From Akkermansiaceae bacterium UBA2381 (lineage in GTDB: Bacteria; Verrucomicrobiota; Verrucomicrobiia; Verrucomicrobiales; DEV007), in the NCBI GenBank assembly GCA_002344215.1, contig DDSV01000054.1, positions 124,001 through 188,000 on the forward strand: a DNA stretch of 64,000 nt, in the 5' to 3' direction. The notes beneath the pieces were generated by a model. It ran no database searches, was not told the origin of the DNA, and was given only the letters and a program-made list of their open reading frames with translations. How positions within the stretch are numbered: the first letter of the stretch is position 1; each line of letters opens with the position of its first letter. A program made the position numbers and the translations under genes. Shown piece by piece: positions 48,229-57,784 of this stretch.

Positions 48229-50967
48229 TCACTCCAATTCCTTTCCTTCCCCCCGTTTCCCTCCAAACCTCACCCACTTTTCAAACTCCACCGCGACGAA
48301 AGCAGCGAGCGCCACCGCGGTAACCCGCAGCCACGACTCGATGGTTAGCGGCGTGCTGTCGAAGAGGTGGTTCATGAAAGGGGCGTAGGTGTAGAGCAGC
48401 TGGGCGGCGATCATCGTCGCGGCCCCGAGGAAAGCGAAGCGATTCGTCCAGAAGCCGATGCGGAAAACGGAGTGGTTGAGGGAGCGGCAGCAGAAGAGAT
48501 AGGCCGTCTCGACCGCGACAATGACATTGACCACGGCGGTGCGCGCCCCGGCGAGGGTTTCACCGGCAATACGCCTCTCGTAAAAGAAGAGCCAGTAGGC
48601 TCCGCCTATCATGATAAGGGTGACGAGACCGGTCCGCATGAAGAGCGGGAAAGTCAGCAGCGGTTTCGCCGGATTGCGCGGGGGGCGGTTCATGAGATCG
48701 TGCTCCTTCGGTTCAAAGACTAGCATCAGGCCCAGTAAGAGCGCCGTGGTCATATTCACCCAGAGCAACTGAACCGGGAGGACCGGCAAAGTGAGTCCAA
48801 AGAGGATGGCGAGCAAAATGATGCAGCCCTCACCCAGACTGGTCGGCAGCGTCCAGATGATAAACTTGCGCAAGTTGTCGAATACCCCGCGCCCCTCCTC
48901 CACCGCGGCAGCGATGGTGGCAAAATTGTCGTCGATCAGGATCATGTCGGCGGCTCCCTTAGCCACGTCAGTACCGGAGATTCCCATCGCTATACCGATG
49001 TCCGACTGCTTCAGGGCGGGAGCGTCGTTCACCCCGTCGCCCGTCATCGCCACGATCTGTCCGCGCGCCTGGAGGGCACGGACGAGACGCAGCTTCTGCT
49101 CGGGAGCGACGCGGGCGAAGACCTCGGTGGACAACGCGAGCTCTGGCAGATCCTCATCCGAGACCGCCTCGAGTTCGCGCCCCGTCACGACACGGATGCT
49201 GTCTCCGCACTCGTCGGCGAGACCGATCTGGAGAGCGACGGCCCGCGCGGTCACGGCATGATCACCGGTGATCATTTTTACGCGGATGCCGGCGCGGCGG
49301 CAGTTTGCCACGGCGTCGACCGCCTCCTTCCGGGGCGGATCAATCATACCCTGCAAACCGAGAAAAGTAAGCCCCTCGCGAACGTGATCGTGCGAGAGTT
49401 CGTCGTGGTCGTCTCCGACATGGCGACGGGCCAGAGCGATCACTCGCAACCCCCCGGCGGCGAAGTCCTCGACGACACGATGAATCCCGTCCGGATCGAG
49501 CGGCACAAGAGAACCATCGTCAGCGAGGCGGTCCGAACAGCGCTCGAGAAGACGCTCGACTGCTCCGACTTTGTAGATCGTCCTTTGCGATCCGCCTCCG
49601 TGGAGGGTGGCGCGGAACATGTGATCAGACTCAAAAGGGATCATGCCGAGCCGGGGTGAGGCTTCGACCATCTCGGCGTGGACCAGCCCCGCCTTCGCCC
49701 CGGCCACAAGCAGGGCGGCCTCCGTGGGATCGCCTTGCATGTGTGGTCGACCATCCACGACATCGAGTTCGGATTCATTGCAGAGCACACCCGCACGAAG
49801 GCATTCGATGAGTGCCGGGTATTTGTCAGGATCAATGGCAACTCCCCGGCTCAGGATCACGCCTGCGGTGTCATATCCCGATCCGGTAAACCGGAACTCC
49901 TCGCCTCCGGTGAAAAGGCGCTGCACCGTCATCTGGTTTTCGGTAAGCGTGCCGGTCTTGTCCGAACAGATCACTGTGGTGCCACCGAGAGTTTCGACGG
50001 CCGGGAGTTTTCTAATGATGGCCCGCCGCTTTGCCATGCGACTTACCCCGATGGCAAGGACGATCGTGACAGCGGCGGGAAGTCCCTCGGGAATGGCTCC
50101 CACGGCAAGAGCCACGGCGGCCATGAACATGTCGACGGCCTTTTCCCCGCGCGCCACCCCCACAATAAAGCCGAGTGCGGCCAGACCGAGAATAAGCCAA
50201 AGGAGGAGGCGGCTGAAGGAGGCGATCTTCCGCGTGAGCGGGGTGGAGAGCTCAACCGTGCCGGCGAGAAGCCCGGCGATGCGTCCGGTTTCGGTTCCGT
50301 TTCCGATTTCGATGACAAGCCCTTCGGCCTGTCCCGAGGTGACATGGGTGCCGGCGAAAGCGAGGTTGCGCCGGTCAGCGAGCACAGAATCAGCGTGAAT
50401 TGGTGAGTAATCTTTGAGAACCGGAACCGATTCCCCGGTGAGAGCCGATTCGTTCACCTGCAGGCTGTTTACCTCAACGAGGCGCAAATCGGCGGGAACA
50501 AGGTCACCGCTCTGGAGGAGGACGACATCCCCTGGAACGATTTCGGCGGAAGGGATTCGGCGCTTGTTTCCGTCGCGGCGCACCGTTGCCGCCGTTACGA
50601 CCATTCGGCTGAGTGCCTCGATTGCCTTTTCCGCCTTCGCCTCCTGAATGAAGCCGATGATCGCATTGACGACGACGACTCCAAAGATCACCGATGAATC
50701 GACCCACTCTCCGAGAAACCCGGTGATTACCCCGGCAGCAATCAGAATATAGACAAGAGGCTGGTTGAACTGGAGGAGGAAACGCAGCCATTGGGGCATT
50801 CCGCTTTTCGCCGTGACGAGATTTGGACCGTACGCCCTCTGTCGGCGGAGGACCTCGTCCGCCCCCAGTCCGAGTTTCTGATCTGTCCCGAGTCTACCTG
50901 CTGCTTCGTCCGCCGCTAACACGTGCCACAAACTCCCGGGGGGGAAGAGATTCGATTCAGACTTCAT
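48229..50967 (-). CDS. P-type cation-transporting ATPase (P2 type)
   Basis: A 912-residue inner-membrane pump. The actuator TGES (177-180), the M4 sequence GAIPEGLPA (290-298), the phosphorylation motif DKTGTLT (Asp336) and TGDGVNDAPALKQSDIGIAMG near the hinge are all intact. Ten membrane helices are arranged as in SERCA/PacL-type Ca2+ or Na+/K+ pumps; the M6 sequence NMTTALLLGLMLVFEP differs from SERCA, so the ion is uncertain. It probably exports cations from the cytoplasm. Start at 50967 is chosen because the longer frame adds a non-homologous leader. Confidence 0.93.
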   Translation of the reverse strand: MKSESNLFPPGSLWHVLAADEAAGRLGTDQKLGLGADEVLRRQRAYGPNLVTAKSGMPQWLRFLLQFNQPLVYILIAAGVITGFLGEWVDSSVIFGVVVVNAIIGFIQEAKAEKAIEALSRMVVTAATVRRDGNKRRIPSAEIVPGDVVLLQSGDLVPADLRLVEVNSLQVNESALTGESVPVLKDYSPIHADSVLADRRNLAFAGTHVTSGQAEGLVIEIGNGTETGRIAGLLAGTVELSTPLTRKIASFSRLLLWLILGLAALGFIVGVARGEKAVDMFMAAVALAVGAIPEGLPAAVTIVLAIGVSRMAKRRAIIRKLPAVETLGGTTVICSDKTGTLTENQMTVQRLFTGGEEFRFTGSGYDTAGVILSRGVAIDPDKYPALIECLRAGVLCNESELDVVDGRPHMQGDPTEAALLVAGAKAGLVHAEMVEASPRLGMIPFESDHMFRATLHGGGSQRTIYKVGAVERLLERCSDRLADDGSLVPLDPDGIHRVVEDFAAGGLRVIALARRHVGDDHDELSHDHVREGLTFLGLQGMIDPPRKEAVDAVANCRRAGIRVKMITGDHAVTARAVALQIGLADECGDSIRVVTGRELEAVSDEDLPELALSTEVFARVAPEQKLRLVRALQARGQIVAMTGDGVNDAPALKQSDIGIAMGISGTDVAKGAADMILIDDNFATIAAAVEEGRGVFDNLRKFIIWTLPTSLGEGCIILLAILFGLTLPVLPVQLLWVNMTTALLLGLMLVFEPKEHDLMNRPPRNPAKPLLTFPLFMRTGLVTLIMIGGAYWLFFYERRIAGETLAGARTAVVNVIVAVETAYLFCCRSLNHSVFRIGFWTNRFAFLGAATMIAAQLLYTYAPFMNHLFDSTPLTIESWLRVTAVALAAFVAVEFEKWVRFGGKRGEGKELE

Positions 50968-51082
50968 CAGTTTTCGGGATGTGGCCAGCGTACGGGTTCC
51001 GAAAGGAGAATTAAAGGTGGGAGAATAGTAACTTCTTTGCCACTCTCGCAGCACACGCGATTCCGTGGTAGAATTTCCGGCA

Positions 51083-53089
51083 ATGGTTTGGCGCAACTCT
51101 TTTCTTTTCCTCCTGTGGACAGGGGCTGCATCGCTGCTTGCCTACGATCCGCCCGTCTCGATGCGCCCGCTTCGCAATGTCGCCGACATCCGGAAGTTGA
51201 GCTACGAGGAGTCCCGCCTCGCTCCTCCCGTTTCCCTCCGGGTGACGGTTCTCTCCCACCATCCGGATGGATTCGACGGACAGGACAACTCAGGGGGGCT
51301 GTTTTTCGAACTTCCAGCCGGAAAGCTCCCCCATATCGGCGACGAGGTCGAAGTCAGCGGGAATGTCACCGGCGGATTTTACGGACCCTATGTCATCATC
51401 GATGAGGCAAAAAGAGCGGGATGGCGGCAGCCGCCGAAACCTCTGAATTTCCGACCTGATTTTGTGCAAACCGGTCTCGGAGACAATCGCTGGGTCGAAA
51501 TCGAGGGCCTGATGGTCGACGTGACTTTCGGTGAGTCGAAACGCGAGGGGTCGGGGCTGCTTGTAACGGGCCAAAGTGACCTCGTCATCCGTTTCCGCAA
51601 TGCGCACGATGACTTCGACGTGACCGGACTTGAGCGTATGATCGGCTCCTGGGTGCGCCTTCAGGGGAGCGGAGCCCCGCTCTTTAATGACCAGCGCCAG
51701 CGCATCGGCTCGGACATCATCTGTTCCCGCAATCAATTCGTCTCGGTTCTTGAGAAGACTGAACAGTCTGAACCGGTCACCCTTGATGAGATCGGTCGAT
51801 GGGATTCGCGACGGACGAGGCAGGGACTCGTCGAAACCAGCGGGACCGTGACTCTCGTTGAAGGGCCGTCAAGCCTGGTGGTCCAATCCGGAACGCACGG
51901 AGCACGCATCAACACCCTCACCCCGGTCGACGTTTCGGTGGAAGAACCGGTTATCCTCACCGGACTTCCCGAAACCCAGGGTTACTTTGTGGGACTTCGT
52001 TACGCGACCCTTTCGCCCTCCGAAACCGGCACCCCTCCGTCCGCCCCCGTCCCGGATGATAACCCGCTCTCACGTGACCATGCCTTTCAGCTGGTCACCT
52101 TTTCGGGAAAACTCATCGAAAAGGGCCGTGGCGTTATCAATGTTCAGGTCAATGAAGCCCTCGTACCTGTGAATTCTCCACCCGAGGTAAGTAAGATTCT
52201 TCCGCCGGAGGGCAGCATGCTGCGCATTCGCGGGGTGAAACGAGTCGAGGCAAACGAGAGGGGCGAAGTGCGTTCTGTTACCATTGCGATGCGCTCCGCG
52301 TCCGATGTTGAAGTCATCGCCGTGCCCTCATGGTGGACTCCCGCCCGCTACCTGACGGCCATTCTCATCCTCGCTTCCGGCGCTCTCCTTTTCCTCACCT
52401 GGCTGCTGGAATTGAACAAGCGAGTCAAAAAGCAGACGACCCTGATCAAGGAACAGATTGAGTCGAATGCCACCCTCGAGGAGCGCAACCGCATCGCCCG
52501 CGAATTGCACGACACCCTTTCCCAGGGGTTCTCCGGCGTCGGCTATCAGCTTGCCTCAGTCTCAAATCACCTCACCTCGGACCCTGACAAAGCAAGAACA
52601 AAACTCGATGCGGCCCGCCAGATGGTCGAGCACAGTCTCGCCGAGGCTCGTGATTCCCTCATCGGTCTGCGCGTCCCGGCCGGAGCGGAATCACTCGATT
52701 TCCCCAACGCCACTCTGACGGCGGCAAAATCCAGATGCGAAGAGGCGGATGTGAACTTTGAAGCGGAGCGCAACAATTGGAGCGGCAGCGCCAAGCTTCC
52801 CGCCGAGACCGCTTATGCCTGTCATCGTATCGTGCTTGAGGCCGTGACCAATGCCCTGCGGCACAGCGGGGCGTCAAAGATCAGAGTCTCCATGGCGGCA
52901 GAAGCGGGGCGAGCCCGCATTGTCGTGGCCGACGACGGGAAGGGATTTTCCACCACCGATCGCGCTCCTGAAGGACACTTCGGCATTCAGGGAATGCGCG
53001 AGCGGGCGCAACAACTCGGCGCAACTCTCGCCATCCAGTCGGCTCCCTCCCAGGGCACTTCGGTTGAGTTAAGTTTGAATTTCCAATGA
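51083..53089 (+). CDS. NarL-type sensor histidine kinase with extracytoplasmic OB-fold-like domain
   Basis: A 668-residue sensor kinase. A signal anchor (1-20) precedes about 400 extracytoplasmic residues with repeated OB-fold-like units (for example VRNVADIRKLSYEESRLAPPVSLRVTV...LFFELP), common in Verrucomicrobiota kinases and without known ligand. One membrane helix (about 421-445) leads to a HisKA_3 helix with the phosphoacceptor His476 in RIARELHDTLSQG, then an ATP-binding domain ending GKGFSTTDRAPEGHFGIQGMRERA. It signals to the adjacent response regulator; the stop overlaps its start (ATGA). Confidence 0.9.
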   Translation: MVWRNSFLFLLWTGAASLLAYDPPVSMRPLRNVADIRKLSYEESRLAPPVSLRVTVLSHHPDGFDGQDNSGGLFFELPAGKLPHIGDEVEVSGNVTGGFYGPYVIIDEAKRAGWRQPPKPLNFRPDFVQTGLGDNRWVEIEGLMVDVTFGESKREGSGLLVTGQSDLVIRFRNAHDDFDVTGLERMIGSWVRLQGSGAPLFNDQRQRIGSDIICSRNQFVSVLEKTEQSEPVTLDEIGRWDSRRTRQGLVETSGTVTLVEGPSSLVVQSGTHGARINTLTPVDVSVEEPVILTGLPETQGYFVGLRYATLSPSETGTPPSAPVPDDNPLSRDHAFQLVTFSGKLIEKGRGVINVQVNEALVPVNSPPEVSKILPPEGSMLRIRGVKRVEANERGEVRSVTIAMRSASDVEVIAVPSWWTPARYLTAILILASGALLFLTWLLELNKRVKKQTTLIKEQIESNATLEERNRIARELHDTLSQGFSGVGYQLASVSNHLTSDPDKARTKLDAARQMVEHSLAEARDSLIGLRVPAGAESLDFPNATLTAAKSRCEEADVNFEAERNNWSGSAKLPAETAYACHRIVLEAVTNALRHSGASKIRVSMAAEAGRARIVVADDGKGFSTTDRAPEGHFGIQGMRERAQQLGATLAIQSAPSQGTSVELSLNFQ

Positions 53090-53718
53090 GTAATCCCACC
53101 CCCACCCTCTCTGTCATGCTCGTCGATGACCACCTCATCGTGCGACGCGGTCTCGCCAGTCTCATCGGTGATGAACCCGATCTCACCGTAATCGCCGAAG
53201 CCAGCAGCGGGGAGGAGGCCATCGCCCTTGCCTCAACGCACCGTCCTGATGTAATTGTGTTAGACCTCCGGCTACGGGACATGAGCGGAATTGACGTCGC
53301 CGAGGCGCTGCGCGGCCACAAGATCCTGATGCTTTCCAGCTTCATGCAGGAGGAGGATGTCCGTCGCGTCTTCGACGCCGGGATCTCCGGCTACCTTTCG
53401 AAAGACAAAGACAGTGCCGAACTACTCAAGGCGATTCGAGCCGTCGGCGGAGGGAACCGGTATCTCCCGCCGGAGATCTCGCTCCTCCTCGCGAAAAGCG
53501 AACACAGCAGTCATCTCACCCCGCGGGAACTGGAGATTCTGAAACTGGTCGCTCAAGGAAAGGCGAACAAGGAGATCGGTGAAATCCTTTCCCTTTCGGA
53601 AAACACGGTGAAAAATCATATCAAATCCATCCTTTCAAAACTCAATGCGAAGGACCGCACCCACGCGGTCACCGAGGCTTTGAAGCGCGGTCTTTTTCAG
53701 TTGGGACGGGGGAATTGA
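53086..53718 (+). CDS. NarL/FixJ-type response regulator
   Basis: A 210-residue regulator. The receiver domain (8-125) has acidic pocket DD (14-15), phospho-Asp60 in PDVIVLDLRL and Lys near 105 in YLSKDKD. The C-terminal LuxR helix-turn-helix (about 145-205) shows LTPRELEILKLVAQGKANKEIGEIL and VKNHIKSILSKL. It is phosphorylated by the coupled kinase and binds DNA. The start overlaps the kinase stop by four bases, so the two are made together. Targets are unknown. Confidence 0.94.
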   Translation: MSNPTPTLSVMLVDDHLIVRRGLASLIGDEPDLTVIAEASSGEEAIALASTHRPDVIVLDLRLRDMSGIDVAEALRGHKILMLSSFMQEEDVRRVFDAGISGYLSKDKDSAELLKAIRAVGGGNRYLPPEISLLLAKSEHSSHLTPRELEILKLVAQGKANKEIGEILSLSENTVKNHIKSILSKLNAKDRTHAVTEALKRGLFQLGRGN

Positions 53719-53796
53719 GACGCCCCTAGAAATTTTGGAGAGGAATCTAAGGTGCCTCTGGAACGCTTGGGGCCCGTCAACAGGGGGAAGGTCCGC

Positions 53797-56427
53797 TTAC
53801 CGTGTCCGAAAGGTTTCGCTCTCGATCAGAGCGATGAGGAGGTCGCGGAATCCACCTCCGTCATCCGTGATTCTTTCCACGATCGCTTGGATCTCGACCT
53901 GCTCGGCGTAGGAGGGCACACGGCCGGTCCCATAGATCATGAGCTTCTCCGCGAGGCATTCCGAGACGAGATCGATGTTGGCGACGAGCCACTTTTTAAA
54001 ATCCAGGTAACCCTCGATCCGCGTGCCGTCGGGGAGGACGCCGGACGAGTCGATCGGGACATCGACACCGGGCCAGTTTTCGCGCCAGCGCCCCACGGGA
54101 TCGAATTTCTCCAGCGCGAAACCGATGGGATCGATGTGGCGATGACAGCTTGCGCAGTCGGCCGCCTTCGTGTGAGCCGCGAGGAGTTCGCGCGGAGTCG
54201 TCGTGCCCTGCGTGTCGGGCGTCAGCGCGGGCACGTTCTGCGGCACGGGCGGGGGTGGCATTCCGAGGATGTTCTCGAGCACCCAGACTCCCCGTAGGAC
54301 GGGCTGGGTATCGACCCCGTTCGCCGTCGCCATCATCGTGCCCGAGAGTCCTAACAAACCACCGTATCGACCGGCCGGATCGATGCGGAGGCGCTCGATC
54401 TTCATGTGATCGTTCTGATAGGTGACCGAGGCGCCCGCGAGCGACTTTCCACGGGGGGGATATTCATAGTTCTCCTCGGCGAAGCGCCGCGAGGTGAGGA
54501 GAAAATCGGGGGCGATCCAGTCCTTCATGGGACGATTCTCTTCGATCATCTTCGCGAAGAAACGCTCCGCCTCGATCCCGGCGAGTTCGACTTCTTCGGC
54601 CGTGAAGTCGAACGAGGCGTCGGGCATGATCTCGGGGAGCAGTCTCGTGTGGAGCCATTGCCCCGTGAAATCCTGAATCATCGGAGCCGACGGACTCGTC
54701 GGGATGAGCCGCTCGATCTCGCTCCGCAGGACCGCCGGATCATTCAGTTTCCCCGCGCGCGCCAGCAGGACGAGCTGACTGGTCGGGGGATAGCGGGTCA
54801 GAAAGTAGGCGATGCGACTGGCTAGATCGTGCTGATCGAGCGGACCGGGGCTTGTCTCGCGATAGAGGAATCGCGGAGAGATGAGAGCCTGCCGCACGAT
54901 GAGATGCATCCCCTCGTCGAAGCTGTGGCCGGTGCTCCAGTGCTCCTGCGCCATTTGCACATAGGCGGAGACGGTGGCCTCGTCGACCGGTCGCCGGAAG
55001 AGGCGCATCAGGAATCCGCGGGTACCGCGGCGGGCGTAGTCGGCGTCGGATTCACCCTCGTTTCTCGCGGTGAAGCTGTATTCGCGGATGCCGGCGCGGC
55101 GTTTGTCCTTAGGTCCATCGACGAGGGCGAAGGGACCCTCTACGCTGAGTCCGTGGATCTCGAGCGCAGGCCCGAACTCGTGATACTCGTAGGCGAAGGT
55201 GTCACCAAGATTCCGTGCGGTTCCGTCGTCGCGGGTCATCGCCAGAATCTGACGGGTGCGCTTCGATTCCATCGTCGCTTCGGTTAGATTGAGATCGGGA
55301 TTGTCGTAGTGGCGGCGATAGATCTCCCATCCGTTACGGCCCCGCAGACTGGTGACGGAGGCCCGGCGATTGGGCGCGGGGAAGAGCATCTCCTGCCAGG
55401 CGGCGAGGAAACGTTGGTCTTCGCGGAAGCGGTGCTCGAGCAAGGCGGTCAGAACGGCCGGATCGTGGGTCAGCTCGGCGTTGGCCCATCGGAGCAGCAG
55501 GGTCTGGCCTTCGTAGAGTTCGGCATCGAAGGTGAAGGTCCCGGGCGATTCGGAGGTGACCTCGAATTCACCGAGGAGACGGAACGATTTTGTCCCGGAG
55601 CGGTCGCTCGCGGCTACTTCGCGCGCCCGGACTTCGAGGGTGAGCGACTTGTCATCCCTGGGACGGAAGGTCGAGGCATCGACGGTGACGCGGTAGGTGC
55701 CCGAGGTGGTGATCTCGATCTTGCTCGGCCAGGTGCTGCTGCGCATAATCGAGTCGGTGCTGCCGCAGGCCAGTCGCAGGGCATCCCCGTGGATCGTCGC
55801 GGCGGAAAAGCTGAGGACGAGATCCTCCACTCCGGCCTTGCGGACGGTGGATGCGGGTAGCGCCCGCGGCGGAGGGAAAAGCTCGTCGGCGATCTGACCG
55901 GCCACTTCCTGATACGCCGCCAGGAGCGGGGGCGAAAGGACGAGGGCCTCGCTCACGGTGTCGAAGCCGTGCTCGCGGTTGTCTTTTGGAAATCCGGCGG
56001 GCAATTCGAACTCATCCATGCGGAAAGTCGTCCGTATCGTGTTGCGGTACTCGAGACGGTTGAGGCGGCGGGGAAGGGTCCCGCCGATGGGGGTGTGCTT
56101 CCTCAGATTTTCATCGAGAAAGGCGAGGAGGGCTTTTTTATCGTCAGCAGTGGGCTGAGGCTTGTCGGGCGGCGGCATGTGTCCGTGCTCGAGCACCTTG
56201 TAGGCCCGATACCATTGGTCGACCGCTGCCGCATCGTCCCACGCGATGGTCACCTGATCGAGATTCACCCCGCCCTTTTCCGAATCGGCGTCATGACATT
56301 CCGAGCAGATCCTGTAAAGAATGTCCTGAACCGGTTGAGGCACCGGTTCGGCCCGGGCCGGAAGTTCCGGGAGCACCCATGCCGCAGCGAGGAACGCGAA
56401 TCGACTTGCAAAACTAAATCCTGACAT
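53797..56427 (-). CDS. Second cytochrome c / DUF1592-family exported protein
   Basis: An 876-residue exported protein. Signal peptide to about 27 (ARAEP), haem-type CSECH (40-44), DUF1587 region RRLNRLEYRNTIRTTFRMDEFEL, a unique central beta-rich carbohydrate-binding-like insert (about 205-330), DUF1595/DUF1592 core, DUF1588 (LRGVWVLENILGMPPPPVP) and a C-terminal CASCH (DCASCHRHIDPIGFALE) with DUF1585. It is longer than the copy at 20927. Its ATG overlaps the stop of the upstream DUF1552 gene (TGATG), so the pair is translationally coupled, in the reverse gene order to the first pair. Confidence 0.9.
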   Translation of the reverse strand: MSGFSFASRFAFLAAAWVLPELPARAEPVPQPVQDILYRICSECHDADSEKGGVNLDQVTIAWDDAAAVDQWYRAYKVLEHGHMPPPDKPQPTADDKKALLAFLDENLRKHTPIGGTLPRRLNRLEYRNTIRTTFRMDEFELPAGFPKDNREHGFDTVSEALVLSPPLLAAYQEVAGQIADELFPPPRALPASTVRKAGVEDLVLSFSAATIHGDALRLACGSTDSIMRSSTWPSKIEITTSGTYRVTVDASTFRPRDDKSLTLEVRAREVAASDRSGTKSFRLLGEFEVTSESPGTFTFDAELYEGQTLLLRWANAELTHDPAVLTALLEHRFREDQRFLAAWQEMLFPAPNRRASVTSLRGRNGWEIYRRHYDNPDLNLTEATMESKRTRQILAMTRDDGTARNLGDTFAYEYHEFGPALEIHGLSVEGPFALVDGPKDKRRAGIREYSFTARNEGESDADYARRGTRGFLMRLFRRPVDEATVSAYVQMAQEHWSTGHSFDEGMHLIVRQALISPRFLYRETSPGPLDQHDLASRIAYFLTRYPPTSQLVLLARAGKLNDPAVLRSEIERLIPTSPSAPMIQDFTGQWLHTRLLPEIMPDASFDFTAEEVELAGIEAERFFAKMIEENRPMKDWIAPDFLLTSRRFAEENYEYPPRGKSLAGASVTYQNDHMKIERLRIDPAGRYGGLLGLSGTMMATANGVDTQPVLRGVWVLENILGMPPPPVPQNVPALTPDTQGTTTPRELLAAHTKAADCASCHRHIDPIGFALEKFDPVGRWRENWPGVDVPIDSSGVLPDGTRIEGYLDFKKWLVANIDLVSECLAEKLMIYGTGRVPSYAEQVEIQAIVERITDDGGGFRDLLIALIESETFRTR

Positions 56428-57710
56428 CACGAGAAAAGTTGATTCAGGTTCCGCGAGGCGTTGGAGAAATTCTCCTGCTCGATCCCGAGACGCTCCATCA
56501 GGGTGAGGTAAAGATCGCCGAGCAGGGGAGCGTCGGGCTTTTTCGGGTCGATCGCGAGATGCTGCCCGTGTTTGAATCCGCCGCCCGCGACGAGGGTGGG
56601 CAGATTCGCATTGCTGTGACGGCTCGCATCGCCCATCCCCGTCCCTAACAAAATCACCGTGTCGTCGAGGAGTGATTTTCCCTCGGGATTTTTCTTCTCC
56701 GAGAGCTGGCGGAGGAATCCGGCGAAACACTCGATGTGGGCGCGCTCGATCGCGACGAGGTCGGCGATCATTTCGGGATCGTTTCCGTGGTGGGAGAGGG
56801 CGTGGTAGCCCGCCTTGAGAATCTCACCCTCGATCGCAAAGACCTGCCCGAGACCGTCGAGGAAGAGCGAGAGCACTCGCGTCGAGCCCGAGTCCAGCGC
56901 GAGGACCATGAGGTCATACATGATGCTGCCCGCCTCCATCTGGAGATTCGGGGTGATCGGATCGTAGGCGGGGAGCCGGTAATCGGTCCCGGGGACGGGT
57001 TCGTCGAGCGTCGCCAACTGACGGTCCATGCGCTTTTCCACGGCGCGGAAGGAGTCGAAAAACTCGTCCAGCTTCTCGCGGTCCCGCTGCGGGAGGGAGG
57101 CCTGAAAACGCTTCGCGTCCTCGAGGACGCTGTCGAGTGAGCTCTTTCCGCTCCGGAGCAGGTACTCGGCGCGCTCGCGATCCGCCTTTGAGATAAAGAG
57201 CTGCTTGTAGAGCACGCTTGGTCTCATGATCGTAGGCAGACCAACGCCCTGTTTCGTGAAGCTCATCGTCTTCGCCCCCTCGCCGACGCCGGTGGCGAGT
57301 TCGATCGAGGCAAAGCGCGAATTTCCTCCGATCTGATCGGCGATCTGCTGGTCGAGCGAATAGCTGCCGGGAGATTTGCCGCTGAGGAAATTGATCCAGG
57401 CCTCGTGACCGTTCGGGGCGCGGTGGTCAAGTCCCGAGAAAATCGTGAATTGATCGCGATGGGCGGTGATCGGCGCCAGGGTCCTCGGCATCGTGTAGGC
57501 GGCACCGGTCTCCTTCGGAAAAAAGGCGTTCTGGTGCCAACCGAGATAGGCGCCGATCGCGACGAAATTCCGGGCCGTTTTGGGATCGAGGTGCGCTTTT
57601 TCTTCCGCGAAGGCCTCGAGTGACGGCAACGCGATCGTCGCCACCGTGCTTCGGAGGAAAAGGCGGCGGTCAATCCGCGATTGGAAAAGTGAGGGAGCTT
57701 TGGCTTCCAT
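56427..57710 (-). CDS. Second DUF1552 Tat-type exported protein
   Basis: A 427-residue DUF1552 protein with a Tat-like start (DRRLFLRSTVATIALPSLEAF). Family blocks GHEAWINFLSGKSPGSYSLDQQIADQ, SGKSSLDSVLEDAKRFQ and GMGDASRHSNANLPTLVAGGGFKHGQHLA are present, with the His/Asp cluster near the end. Its function is unknown, as for the family. It is transcribed before its DUF1592 partner and overlaps it by one base. It is only moderately similar to the copy at 19650, so the two systems are probably old paralogues. Confidence 0.9.
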   Translation of the reverse strand: MEAKAPSLFQSRIDRRLFLRSTVATIALPSLEAFAEEKAHLDPKTARNFVAIGAYLGWHQNAFFPKETGAAYTMPRTLAPITAHRDQFTIFSGLDHRAPNGHEAWINFLSGKSPGSYSLDQQIADQIGGNSRFASIELATGVGEGAKTMSFTKQGVGLPTIMRPSVLYKQLFISKADRERAEYLLRSGKSSLDSVLEDAKRFQASLPQRDREKLDEFFDSFRAVEKRMDRQLATLDEPVPGTDYRLPAYDPITPNLQMEAGSIMYDLMVLALDSGSTRVLSLFLDGLGQVFAIEGEILKAGYHALSHHGNDPEMIADLVAIERAHIECFAGFLRQLSEKKNPEGKSLLDDTVILLGTGMGDASRHSNANLPTLVAGGGFKHGQHLAIDPKKPDAPLLGDLYLTLMERLGIEQENFSNASRNLNQLFS

Positions 57711-57784
57711 AGAGAACCATCGCACATGAGGACGGCCCTTTCTATCCGCGCAAGAACGTTTGTCCAGTTTCCGGCCGGTTGTTG

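Noticed and set aside
56428..56730. In-frame extension of the second DUF1592 gene
   Set aside because: It overlaps the DUF1552 gene; the TGATG junction at 56425-56429 gives a clean start with signal peptide.
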